Positions 1 to 11,909 of a stretch of DNA of 64,000 bases are shown here, one piece after another. Under the pieces are notes generated by a model. The model was not told where the DNA came from and did not search any database. It saw only the letters and a program-made list of their open reading frames with translations. Position numbers and translations under genes: made by a program. The stretch is from Mastigias papua (Eukaryota; Cnidaria; Scyphozoa; Rhizostomeae; Mastigiidae), in NCBI GenBank assembly GCA_964019165.1, contig OZ025273.1:10167279-10231278 (forward strand), in the 5' to 3' direction. Each line of letters starts with the position of its first letter. Position 1 is the first letter of the stretch.

Positions 1-568
1 GATGGGGAGGCCTTGCCCCTCCCCTCATAGCCTTTCTGGCCTCTTCAGAGGGCCTGAATCTGTTCTGTCATGACTTAAAATTTCTGAGAAAACGACCCTT
101 CTCCCTTCTAGTTAGTGCTGGAGGCTCACAACTCTTTTTCTGGATGGTTTTGACTCCATACACTGTTTGCCTATGCGTTTACTCTAGATTTAGAGATCCT
201 ACACCGAGTTGTGATGTCACTATGCGGCAAGTTAAACTCCTTTCGCCACAAATTAACAACTTCATTCTTCTCATCAGTAATTTTCGCTTCTCTCGTCATC
301 TCATTTCAATCTCTGTGTACCCTTATGGTACACTTTTGTGGCCATCTGCAGCCGCCTATGACAGTTGTTCAATTCCTACAGTCAAGCTCACGATTGCGAG
401 GCTACGTCTTTAATACGATGTTAAGCGCAAACTACTGCTCATAATTCTTCTGCGTTTTTGCTATATAGAAGCTCGAGCCTTATATTTTTATGAACATGGC
501 TTACAGTTGCACTTGTGTGTACAAAAGTACCGTTTATATGCACCTCTAAGAGACAAGCCCAATAAATT

Positions 569-601
569 TACCCTGTGACGTCAGCATGACGTCATAGGGT
601 A
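569..601. promoter_or_regulatory. 33-bp palindrome with two CRE (TGACGTCA) sites
   Basis: Two perfect TGACGTCA octamers at 576-583 and 587-594 sit inside a 33-bp inverted repeat: 15-bp arms, a 3-nt centre (gca) and one mismatched pair. TGACGTCA is the consensus for CREB/ATF bZIP dimers. It repeats in every unit at 3278, 5987, 8696 and 11405. Binding is inferred from the motif only; a role as a cruciform or hairpin is the alternative. Confidence 0.6.
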
Positions 602-1100
602 AAGATACGTAAAAACTGTTGTCACTATCGTAATCAGCGCCCCCGAAAACCCTATGATCGCCCATGATTGCAGCCAAATAGCTTTTATCTTTCAAATTTG
701 ATACCAGACAATAGTGGACAAAAGTCCTTGGGACACTTAGAAGAAACAGATAAAAAACCATTTTCCTCTACATATTGTCATAGTTGCTACAAACATGCAC
801 CCCCCTTCCCCCTAGAACAATGTTGATTCGTTTGTGGTACATTTGAAGTTGGCGTGCACGCGAAATTTTCCCATTATCACAGGTACTTCTCCAGAAAACC
901 AACATTGTTTCAGGGGGAGAGGGGAATGAAAGTTTGTTGCAGACTGCAAAAAGTGCAAAGTGTCCCAGGACTTTTGTCGGGTATTGTCTGGTATTGAAAT
1001 TTTTCAAAACACGTTATACCTGCAATGTGTTGGTTGGTCAAGGGGTAATCGATGGTGCTAAAAACGATGGTGATATTTAAAATTCTGTAAGTCATCTCTG

Positions 1101-1117
1101 TGACGTCATGTCACGTG
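1101..1117. promoter_or_regulatory. Third CRE site next to an E-box
   Basis: TGACGTCA at 1101-1108 is followed four bases later by CACGTG at 1112-1117, the bHLH/E-box core. The pair recurs in each full 2,709-bp unit. Three CRE octamers per unit is more than base composition would predict, but no start site or gene can be tied to them. Confidence 0.4.
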
Positions 1118-2029
1118 GGTGTCTATCATTCTGTCCCTCCGGCAGTGCTCCTACCCAAATCGGTATTAGGACATAATTTTTATCTTCCAAAAACAATGTA
1201 ATCGACGAAACGAGCCTCACGAGACTTATCTTGAAAATATAGGAACAGTTCGAGCAACATAGCTTGCAAAAACGCTCTAAATACCGGCTTTACTTGAACT
1301 TTGCCAGAACTTGCAAACGAGGCCAAGACAGACGTTAGCACATGTACTAACGGTAGTATTGCTATGGTTACGCAGACGCAGTCCGTAACTTATTAATTTC
1401 ACCATTCGTTCTTATTCAAATTCCTAAAATATATTCTGCTTATGTATTTTGGCAACTTTTTCTATACAAGAGGCGTTATATGTGCACTGCTTTTATGGCT
1501 GGTGTGTTACTGGCTATGCATTACAGTTCAAAATGTACCCAAGAAACACCCCCATTGAAAACATTCGCTATTGATTACATATGCCTGTCTGCATGGCGAA
1601 ATTTCAGGAATACTTCCGTTATCAGCAAAACAGACAGAACAGACGGCAGGGATATTCAAAGTCTCCTTCGTGTTACACAATTACTAGTTAGCTAAAAAGA
1701 CCACCGACCAAAAGTACATTCACACTAGTAATCTAAATGGCTTCACTAGATAACAACAACAATTTATTGATGCACTAGAGATAGAGACAATAATGAATGA
1801 TGCCAACCGCCAATATGTTCGTCAGGTTCACATGTCTGGTGAAGAGACAGTCACTCTATGTGGCTGTTGTTTTGCTCATTGGCAGTTTTATTGTTACATT
1901 TTGTCACTTCAGATCAAAACTGTAATTGCCCCTCCCTCTGTCCTTTTTGTACCTACGCTTTTGTATGCAGCTTGACAACAACGGGATGCGATGAGTATCC
2001 CGCAGTGTGTTGTTGCTATGCATTCCACA

Positions 2030-2447
2030 GTTTACACGGTTTACACCACAGTTTACACTTGCAAAAAGCTCTGTATTTCTGCATACGCGTAGTATTTAAT
2101 TTGTGTAAAATACGTAAAAGATGTACACAATATGTGTACACCCATCAACAATATTCAAGTTTATAGAAAACGTAGTAGTGGTATGAAAATTGGCCTTTTT
2201 CCACGGTTTACACTTTCGAAGGTATTAAGAGTTAGATCATGTGATTCTTTATGCAAAAAAGTGTAAACCGTGGAGTTTTTCCTCATTATTTCCTTACCAG
2301 TATACTAAAAAATTCATGAAAAATCATTAAAGCATGTACATAGATAGTGTACACCTGGCATGGTGGTCACCTTTTTGCTTTCGTCAAGGGAAGCACCCTT
2401 TTTCGCCTGATTTTCAAGTGTAAACTGTGAGTGTAAACCGTGTAAAC
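2030..2447. repeat. Mirror-symmetric GTTTACAC / GTGTAAAC motif cluster
   Basis: Eight exact copies of one octamer occur in 418 bp. Four read GTTTACAC (starts 2030, 2039, 2051, 2206), then four read GTGTAAAC (starts 2261, 2418, 2431, 2440). Start-to-start spacings are 9, 12, 155, then 55, then 157, 13, 9, a near-perfect mirror. The outer triplets form inverted arms of about 31 bp, and the inner pair forms a second inverted repeat of about 17 bp (2200-2216 against 2258-2275). Two TGTACA-type motifs lie in each 155-bp gap. Copies of the cluster recur at 2,709-bp steps. The layout resembles iterons at a replication origin or subterminal sites of a transposon. No Rep or transposase gene is present, so the function is unknown. 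Confidence 0.8.
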
Positions 2448-5400
2448 TGTCGCTAGTGCATATTGTTGTTGTTGTTCAGTCTGATTTGCATTGAAGGACG
2501 CTGAACCGTGTAATGTATTGCATGTATTGTATTCCATACAACGTAGTTTGTCCACTTTATTTTGTCAAATAATCATTTCCCGCATCTTTCCATAATTCAA
2601 ACTGACTGTTAAGGTGGTCAAGGGGGCTAGAAGAGATAACAGGTTGTACAGCATACCATATATTATCACCATCGAATTTACTTGTGTGCTCATTATCTGG
2701 GTCCCCGAAGATGGGGAGGCCTTGCCCCTCCCCTCATAGCCTTTCTGGCCTCTTCAGAGGGCCTGAATCTGTTCTGTCATGACTTAAAATTTCTGAGAAA
2801 ACGACCCTTCTCCCTTCTAGTTAGTGCTGGAGGCTCACAACTCTTTTTCTGGATGGTTTTGACTCCATACACTGTTTGCCTATGCGTTTACTCTAGATTT
2901 AGAGATCCTACACCGAGTTGTGATGTCACTATGCGGCAAGTTAAACTCCTTTCGCCACAAATTAACAACTTCATTCTTCTCATCAGTAATTTTCGCTTCT
3001 CTCGTCATCTCATTTCAATCTCTGTGTACCCTTATGGTACACTTTTGTGGCCATCTGCAGCCGCCTATGACAGTTGTTCAATTCCTACAGTCAAGCTCAC
3101 GATTGCGAGGCTACGTCTTTAATACGATGTTAAGCGCAAACTACTGCTCATAATTCTTCTGCGTTTTTGCTATATAGAAGCTCGAGCCTTATATTTTTAT
3201 GAACATGGCTTACAGTTGCACTTGTGTGTACAAAAGTACCGTTTATATGCACCTCTAAGAGACAAGCCCAATAAATTTACCCTGTGACGTCAGCATGACG
3301 TCATAGGGTAAAGATACGTAAAAACTGTTGTCACTATCGTAATCAGCGCCCCCGAAAACCCTATGATCGCCCATGATTGCAGCCAAATAGCTTTTATCTT
3401 TCAAATTTGATACCAGACAATAGTGGACAAAAGTCCTTGGGACACTTAGAAGAAACAGATAAAAAACCATTTTCCTCTACATATTGTCATAGTTGCTACA
3501 AACATGCACCCCCCTTCCCCCTAGAACAATGTTGATTCGTTTGTGGTACATTTGAAGTTGGCGTGCACGCGAAATTTTCCCATTATCACAGGTACTTCTC
3601 CAGAAAACCAACATTGTTTCAGGGGGAGAGGGGAATGAAAGTTTGTTGCAGACTGCAAAAAGTGCAAAGTGTCCCAGGACTTTTGTCGGGTATTGTCTGG
3701 TATTGAAATTTTTCAAAACACGTTATACCTGCAATGTGTTGGTTGGTCAAGGGGTAATCGATGGTGCTAAAAACGATGGTGATATTTAAAATTCTGTAAG
3801 TCATCTCTGTGACGTCATGTCACGTGGGTGTCTATCATTCTGTCCCTCCGGCAGTGCTCCTACCCAAATCGGTATTAGGACATAATTTTTATCTTCCAAA
3901 AACAATGTAATCGACGAAACGAGCCTCACGAGACTTATCTTGAAAATATAGGAACAGTTCGAGCAACATAGCTTGCAAAAACGCTCTAAATACCGGCTTT
4001 ACTTGAACTTTGCCAGAACTTGCAAACGAGGCCAAGACAGACGTTAGCACATGTACTAACGGTAGTATTGCTATGGTTACGCAGACGCAGTCCGTAACTT
4101 ATTAATTTCACCATTCGTTCTTATTCAAATTCCTAAAATATATTCTGCTTATGTATTTTGGCAACTTTTTCTATACAAGAGGCGTTATATGTGCACTGCT
4201 TTTATGGCTGGTGTGTTACTGGCTATGCATTACAGTTCAAAATGTACCCAAGAAACACCCCCATTGAAAACATTCGCTATTGATTACATATGCCTGTCTG
4301 CATGGCGAAATTTCAGGAATACTTCCGTTATCAGCAAAACAGACAGAACAGACGGCAGGGATATTCAAAGTCTCCTTCGTGTTACACAATTACTAGTTAG
4401 CTAAAAAGACCACCGACCAAAAGTACATTCACACTAGTAATCTAAATGGCTTCACTAGATAACAACAACAATTTATTGATGCACTAGAGATAGAGACAAT
4501 AATGAATGATGCCAACCGCCAATATGTTCGTCAGGTTCACATGTCTGGTGAAGAGACAGTCACTCTATGTGGCTGTTGTTTTGCTCATTGGCAGTTTTAT
4601 TGTTACATTTTGTCACTTCAGATCAAAACTGTAATTGCCCCTCCCTCTGTCCTTTTTGTACCTACGCTTTTGTATGCAGCTTGACAACAACGGGATGCGA
4701 TGAGTATCCCGCAGTGTGTTGTTGCTATGCATTCCACAGTTTACACGGTTTACACCACAGTTTACACTTGCAAAAAGCTCTGTATTTCTGCATACGCGTA
4801 GTATTTAATTTGTGTAAAATACGTAAAAGATGTACACAATATGTGTACACCCATCAACAATATTCAAGTTTATAGAAAACGTAGTAGTGGTATGAAAATT
4901 GGCCTTTTTCCACGGTTTACACTTTCGAAGGTATTAAGAGTTAGATCATGTGATTCTTTATGCAAAAAAGTGTAAACCGTGGAGTTTTTCCTCATTATTT
5001 CCTTACCAGTATACTAAAAAATTCATGAAAAATCATTAAAGCATGTACATAGATAGTGTACACCTGGCATGGTGGTCACCTTTTTGCTTTCGTCAAGGGA
5101 AGCACCCTTTTTCGCCTGATTTTCAAGTGTAAACTGTGAGTGTAAACCGTGTAAACTGTCGCTAGTGCATATTGTTGTTGTTGTTCAGTCTGATTTGCAT
5201 TGAAGGACGCTGAACCGTGTAATGTATTGCATGTATTGTATTCCATACAACGTAGTTTGTCCACTTTATTTTGTCAAATAATCATTTCCCGCATCTTTCC
5301 ATAATTCAAACTGACTGTTAAGGTGGTCAAGGGGGCTAGAAGAGATAACAGGTTGTACAGCATACCATATATTATCACCATCGAATTTACTTGTGTGCTC

Positions 5401-8400
5401 ATTATCTGGGTCCCCGAAGATGGGGAGGCCTTGCCCCTCCCCTCATAGCCTTTCTGGCCTCTTCAGAGGGCCTGAATCTGTTCTGTCATGACTTAAAATT
5501 TCTGAGAAAACGACCCTTCTCCCTTCTAGTTAGTGCTGGAGGCTCACAACTCTTTTTCTGGATGGTTTTGACTCCATACACTGTTTGCCTATGCGTTTAC
5601 TCTAGATTTAGAGATCCTACACCGAGTTGTGATGTCACTATGCGGCAAGTTAAACTCCTTTCGCCACAAATTAACAACTTCATTCTTCTCATCAGTAATT
5701 TTCGCTTCTCTCGTCATCTCATTTCAATCTCTGTGTACCCTTATGGTACACTTTTGTGGCCATCTGCAGCCGCCTATGACAGTTGTTCAATTCCTACAGT
5801 CAAGCTCACGATTGCGAGGCTACGTCTTTAATACGATGTTAAGCGCAAACTACTGCTCATAATTCTTCTGCGTTTTTGCTATATAGAAGCTCGAGCCTTA
5901 TATTTTTATGAACATGGCTTACAGTTGCACTTGTGTGTACAAAAGTACCGTTTATATGCACCTCTAAGAGACAAGCCCAATAAATTTACCCTGTGACGTC
6001 AGCATGACGTCATAGGGTAAAGATACGTAAAAACTGTTGTCACTATCGTAATCAGCGCCCCCGAAAACCCTATGATCGCCCATGATTGCAGCCAAATAGC
6101 TTTTATCTTTCAAATTTGATACCAGACAATAGTGGACAAAAGTCCTTGGGACACTTAGAAGAAACAGATAAAAAACCATTTTCCTCTACATATTGTCATA
6201 GTTGCTACAAACATGCACCCCCCTTCCCCCTAGAACAATGTTGATTCGTTTGTGGTACATTTGAAGTTGGCGTGCACGCGAAATTTTCCCATTATCACAG
6301 GTACTTCTCCAGAAAACCAACATTGTTTCAGGGGGAGAGGGGAATGAAAGTTTGTTGCAGACTGCAAAAAGTGCAAAGTGTCCCAGGACTTTTGTCGGGT
6401 ATTGTCTGGTATTGAAATTTTTCAAAACACGTTATACCTGCAATGTGTTGGTTGGTCAAGGGGTAATCGATGGTGCTAAAAACGATGGTGATATTTAAAA
6501 TTCTGTAAGTCATCTCTGTGACGTCATGTCACGTGGGTGTCTATCATTCTGTCCCTCCGGCAGTGCTCCTACCCAAATCGGTATTAGGACATAATTTTTA
6601 TCTTCCAAAAACAATGTAATCGACGAAACGAGCCTCACGAGACTTATCTTGAAAATATAGGAACAGTTCGAGCAACATAGCTTGCAAAAACGCTCTAAAT
6701 ACCGGCTTTACTTGAACTTTGCCAGAACTTGCAAACGAGGCCAAGACAGACGTTAGCACATGTACTAACGGTAGTATTGCTATGGTTACGCAGACGCAGT
6801 CCGTAACTTATTAATTTCACCATTCGTTCTTATTCAAATTCCTAAAATATATTCTGCTTATGTATTTTGGCAACTTTTTCTATACAAGAGGCGTTATATG
6901 TGCACTGCTTTTATGGCTGGTGTGTTACTGGCTATGCATTACAGTTCAAAATGTACCCAAGAAACACCCCCATTGAAAACATTCGCTATTGATTACATAT
7001 GCCTGTCTGCATGGCGAAATTTCAGGAATACTTCCGTTATCAGCAAAACAGACAGAACAGACGGCAGGGATATTCAAAGTCTCCTTCGTGTTACACAATT
7101 ACTAGTTAGCTAAAAAGACCACCGACCAAAAGTACATTCACACTAGTAATCTAAATGGCTTCACTAGATAACAACAACAATTTATTGATGCACTAGAGAT
7201 AGAGACAATAATGAATGATGCCAACCGCCAATATGTTCGTCAGGTTCACATGTCTGGTGAAGAGACAGTCACTCTATGTGGCTGTTGTTTTGCTCATTGG
7301 CAGTTTTATTGTTACATTTTGTCACTTCAGATCAAAACTGTAATTGCCCCTCCCTCTGTCCTTTTTGTACCTACGCTTTTGTATGCAGCTTGACAACAAC
7401 GGGATGCGATGAGTATCCCGCAGTGTGTTGTTGCTATGCATTCCACAGTTTACACGGTTTACACCACAGTTTACACTTGCAAAAAGCTCTGTATTTCTGC
7501 ATACGCGTAGTATTTAATTTGTGTAAAATACGTAAAAGATGTACACAATATGTGTACACCCATCAACAATATTCAAGTTTATAGAAAACGTAGTAGTGGT
7601 ATGAAAATTGGCCTTTTTCCACGGTTTACACTTTCGAAGGTATTAAGAGTTAGATCATGTGATTCTTTATGCAAAAAAGTGTAAACCGTGGAGTTTTTCC
7701 TCATTATTTCCTTACCAGTATACTAAAAAATTCATGAAAAATCATTAAAGCATGTACATAGATAGTGTACACCTGGCATGGTGGTCACCTTTTTGCTTTC
7801 GTCAAGGGAAGCACCCTTTTTCGCCTGATTTTCAAGTGTAAACTGTGAGTGTAAACCGTGTAAACTGTCGCTAGTGCATATTGTTGTTGTTGTTCAGTCT
7901 GATTTGCATTGAAGGACGCTGAACCGTGTAATGTATTGCATGTATTGTATTCCATACAACGTAGTTTGTCCACTTTATTTTGTCAAATAATCATTTCCCG
8001 CATCTTTCCATAATTCAAACTGACTGTTAAGGTGGTCAAGGGGGCTAGAAGAGATAACAGGTTGTACAGCATACCATATATTATCACCATCGAATTTACT
8101 TGTGTGCTCATTATCTGGGTCCCCGAAGATGGGGAGGCCTTGCCCCTCCCCTCATAGCCTTTCTGGCCTCTTCAGAGGGCCTGAATCTGTTCTGTCATGA
8201 CTTAAAATTTCTGAGAAAACGACCCTTCTCCCTTCTAGTTAGTGCTGGAGGCTCACAACTCTTTTTCTGGATGGTTTTGACTCCATACACTGTTTGCCTA
8301 TGCGTTTACTCTAGATTTAGAGATCCTACACCGAGTTGTGATGTCACTATGCGGCAAGTTAAACTCCTTTCGCCACAAATTAACAACTTCATTCTTCTCA

Positions 8401-11400
8401 TCAGTAATTTTCGCTTCTCTCGTCATCTCATTTCAATCTCTGTGTACCCTTATGGTACACTTTTGTGGCCATCTGCAGCCGCCTATGACAGTTGTTCAAT
8501 TCCTACAGTCAAGCTCACGATTGCGAGGCTACGTCTTTAATACGATGTTAAGCGCAAACTACTGCTCATAATTCTTCTGCGTTTTTGCTATATAGAAGCT
8601 CGAGCCTTATATTTGTATGAACATGGCTTACAGTTGCACTTGTGTGTACAAAAGTACCGTTTATATGCACCTCTAAGAGACAAGCCCAATAAATTTACCC
8701 TGTGACGTCAGCATGACGTCATAGGGTAAAGATACGTAAAAACTGTTGTCACTATCGTAATCAGCGCCCCCGAAAACCCTATGATCGCCCATGATTGCAG
8801 CCAAATAGCTTTTATCTTTCAAATTTGATACCAGACAATAGTGGACAAAAGTCCTTGGGACACTTAGAAGAAACAGATAAAAAACCATTTTCCTCTACAT
8901 ATTGTCATAGTTGCTACAAACATGCACCCCCCTTCCCCCTAGAACAATGTTGATTCGTTTGTGGTACATTTGAAGTTGGCGTGCACGCGAAATTTTCCCA
9001 TTATCACAGGTACTTCTCCAGAAAACCAACATTGTTTCAGGGGGAGAGGGGAATGAAAGTTTGTTGCAGACTGCAAAAAGTGCAAAGTGTCCCAGGACTT
9101 TTGTCGGGTATTGTCTGGTATTGAAATTTTTCAAAACACGTTATACCTGCAATGTGTTGGTTGGTCAAGGGGTAATCGATGGTGCTAAAAACGATGGTGA
9201 TATTTAAAATTCTGTAAGTCATCTCTGTGACGTCATGTCACGTGGGTGTCTATCATTCTGTCCCTCCGGCAGTGCTCCTACCCAAATCGGTATTAGGACA
9301 TAATTTTTATCTTCCAAAAACAATGTAATCGACGAAACGAGCCTCACGAGACTTATCTTGAAAATATAGGAACAGTTCGAGCAACATAGCTTGCAAAAAC
9401 GCTCTAAATACCGGCTTTACTTGAACTTTGCCAGAACTTGCAAACGAGGCCAAGACAGACGTTAGCACATGTACTAACGGTAGTATTGCTATGGTTACGC
9501 AGACGCAGTCCGTAACTTATTAATTTCACCATTCGTTCTTATTCAAATTCCTAAAATATATTCTGCTTATGTATTTTGGCAACTTTTTCTATACAAGAGG
9601 CGTTATATGTGCACTGCTTTTATGGCTGGTGTGTTACTGGCTATGCATTACAGTTCAAAATGTACCCAAGAAACACCCCCATTGAAAACATTCGCTATTG
9701 ATTACATATGCCTGTCTGCATGGCGAAATTTCAGGAATACTTCCGTTATCAGCAAAACAGACAGAACAGACGGCAGGGATATTCAAAGTCTCCTTCGTGT
9801 TACACAATTACTAGTTAGCTAAAAAGACCACCGACCAAAAGTACATTCACACTAGTAATCTAAATGGCTTCACTAGATAACAACAACAATTTATTGATGC
9901 ACTAGAGATAGAGACAATAATGAATGATGCCAACCGCCAATATGTTCGTCAGGTTCACATGTCTGGTGAAGAGACAGTCACTCTATGTGGCTGTTGTTTT
10001 GCTCATTGGCAGTTTTATTGTTACATTTTGTCACTTCAGATCAAAACTGTAATTGCCCCTCCCTCTGTCCTTTTTGTACCTACGCTTTTGTATGCAGCTT
10101 GACAACAACGGGATGCGATGAGTATCCCGCAGTGTGTTGTTGCTATGCATTCCACAGTTTACACGGTTTACACCACAGTTTACACTTGCAAAAAGCTCTG
10201 TATTTCTGCATACGCGTAGTATTTAATTTGTGTAAAATACGTAAAAGATGTACACAATATGTGTACACCCATCAACAATATTCAAGTTTATAGAAAACGT
10301 AGTAGTGGTATGAAAATTGGCCTTTTTCCACGGTTTACACTTTCGAAGGTATTAAGAGTTAGATCATGTGATTCTTTATGCAAAAAAGTGTAAACCGTGG
10401 AGTTTTTCCTCATTATTTCCTTACCAGTATACTAAAAAATTCATGAAAAATCATTAAAGCATGTACATAGATAGTGTACACCTGGCATGGTGGTCACCTT
10501 TTTGCTTTCGTCAAGGGAAGCACCCTTTTTCGCCTGATTTTCAAGTGTAAACTGTGAGTGTAAACCGTGTAAACTGTCGCTAGTGCATATTGTTGTTGTT
10601 GTTCAGTCTGATTTGCATTGAAGGACGCTGAACCGTGTAATGTATTGCATGTATTGTATTCCATACAACGTAGTTTGTCCACTTTATTTTGTCAAATAAT
10701 CATTTCCCGCATCTTTCCATAATTCAAACTGACTGTTAAGGTGGTCAAGGGGGCTAGAAGAGATAACAGGTTGTACAGCATACCATATATTATCACCATC
10801 GAATTTACTTGTGTGCTCATTATCTGGGTCCCCGAAGATGGGGAGGCCTTGCCCCTCCCCTCATAGCCTTTCTGGCCTCTTCAGAGGGCCTGAATCTGTT
10901 CTGTCATGACTTAAAATTTCTGAGAAAACGACCCTTCTCCCTTCTAGTTAGTGCTGGAGGCTCACAACTCTTTTTCTGGATGGTTTTGACTCCATACACT
11001 GTTTGCCTATGCGTTTACTCTAGATTTAGAGATCCTACACCGAGTTGTGATGTCACTATGCGGCAAGTTAAACTCCTTTCGCCACAAATTAACAACTTCA
11101 TTCTTCTCATCAGTAATTTTCGCTTCTCTCGTCATCTCATTTCAATCTCTGTGTACCCTTATGGTACACTTTTGTGGCCATCTGCAGCCGCCTATGACAG
11201 TTGTTCAATTCCTACAGTCAAGCTCACGATTGCGAGGCTACGTCTTTAATACGATGTTAAGCGCAAACTACTGCTCATAATTCTTCTGCGTTTTTGCTAT
11301 ATAGAAGCTCGAGCCTTATATTTTTATGAACATGGCTTACAGTTGCACTTGTGTGTACAAAAGTACCGTTTATATGCACCTCTAAGAGACAAGCCCAATA

Positions 11401-11809
11401 AATTTACCCTGTGACGTCAGCATGACGTCATAGGGTAAAGATACGTAAAAACTGTTGTCACTATCGTAATCAGCGCCCCCGAAAACCCTATGATCGCCCA
11501 TGATTGCAGCCAAATAGCTTTTATCTTTCAAATTTGATACCAGACAATAGTGGACAAAAGTCCTTGGGACACTTAGAAGAAACAGATAAAAAACCATTTT
11601 CCTCTACATATTGTCATAGTTGCTACAAACATGCACCCCCCTTCCCCCTAGAACAATGTTGATTCGTTTGTGGTACATTTGAAGTTGGCGTGCACGCGAA
11701 ATTTTCCCATTATCACAGGTACTTCTCCAGAAAACCAACATTGTTTCAGGGGGAGAGGGGAATGAAAGTTTGTTGCAGACTGCAAAAAGTGCAAAGTGTC
11801 CCAGGACTT

Positions 11810-11835
11810 TTGTCGGGTATTGAAGTTTGAAATTG
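11810..11835. other. Sharp junction between the 2,709-bp and 107-bp arrays
   Basis: Unit sequence runs to gtcgggtattg (ending about 11822). The next bases, aagtttgaaattgattg, are already 107-bp satellite. The intact unit at this point reads gtcgggtattgtctggtatt, so the switch has only a few bases of shared ttgaa-type sequence and no spacer. It could be a genuine rearrangement breakpoint or an assembly join. Confidence 0.8.
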
Positions 11836-11909
11836 ATTGATTTTGATTGCAGATTGAAAAGTGATCCAAATCAGCGATTTTTAGCCAAAAAGTACGGCTA
11901 TAGCCTTGG

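Larger units (their letters stand above)
1..11822. repeat. Tandem array of a 2,709-bp unit (4.36 copies)
   Basis: The same sequence recurs at an exact 2,709-bp period. Copies occupy 1-2709, 2710-5418, 5419-8127, 8128-10836 and a partial 10837-11822. The only substitution I noticed is T to G at 8615 in the fourth copy, so the copies are essentially identical, which implies very recent amplification or ongoing homogenisation. The array continues past the left window edge. I see no rRNA, tRNA, histone or transposase homology. The longest open frames (146 and 102 codons on the plus strand) have low-complexity composition, and the longer one opens at TTG rather than ATG, so I do not call genes. 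The unit holds CRE-like sites near unit positions 569-601 and 1101-1117 and a symmetric GTTTACAC motif cluster at 2030-2447. It could be a long satellite, an intergenic-spacer-like array, or a concatemer of a circular element. Confidence 0.97.

Noticed and set aside
1..2709. Circular single-strand DNA virus or rDNA/5S/SL-RNA repeat
   Set aside because: No Rep-like protein, no nonanucleotide stem-loop and no rRNA or snRNA sequence was found in the unit.
2682..3122. 146-codon open frame in the 2,709-bp unit
   Set aside because: It opens at TTG, overlaps other frames, has no domain and gains apparent weight only because the unit is repeated.
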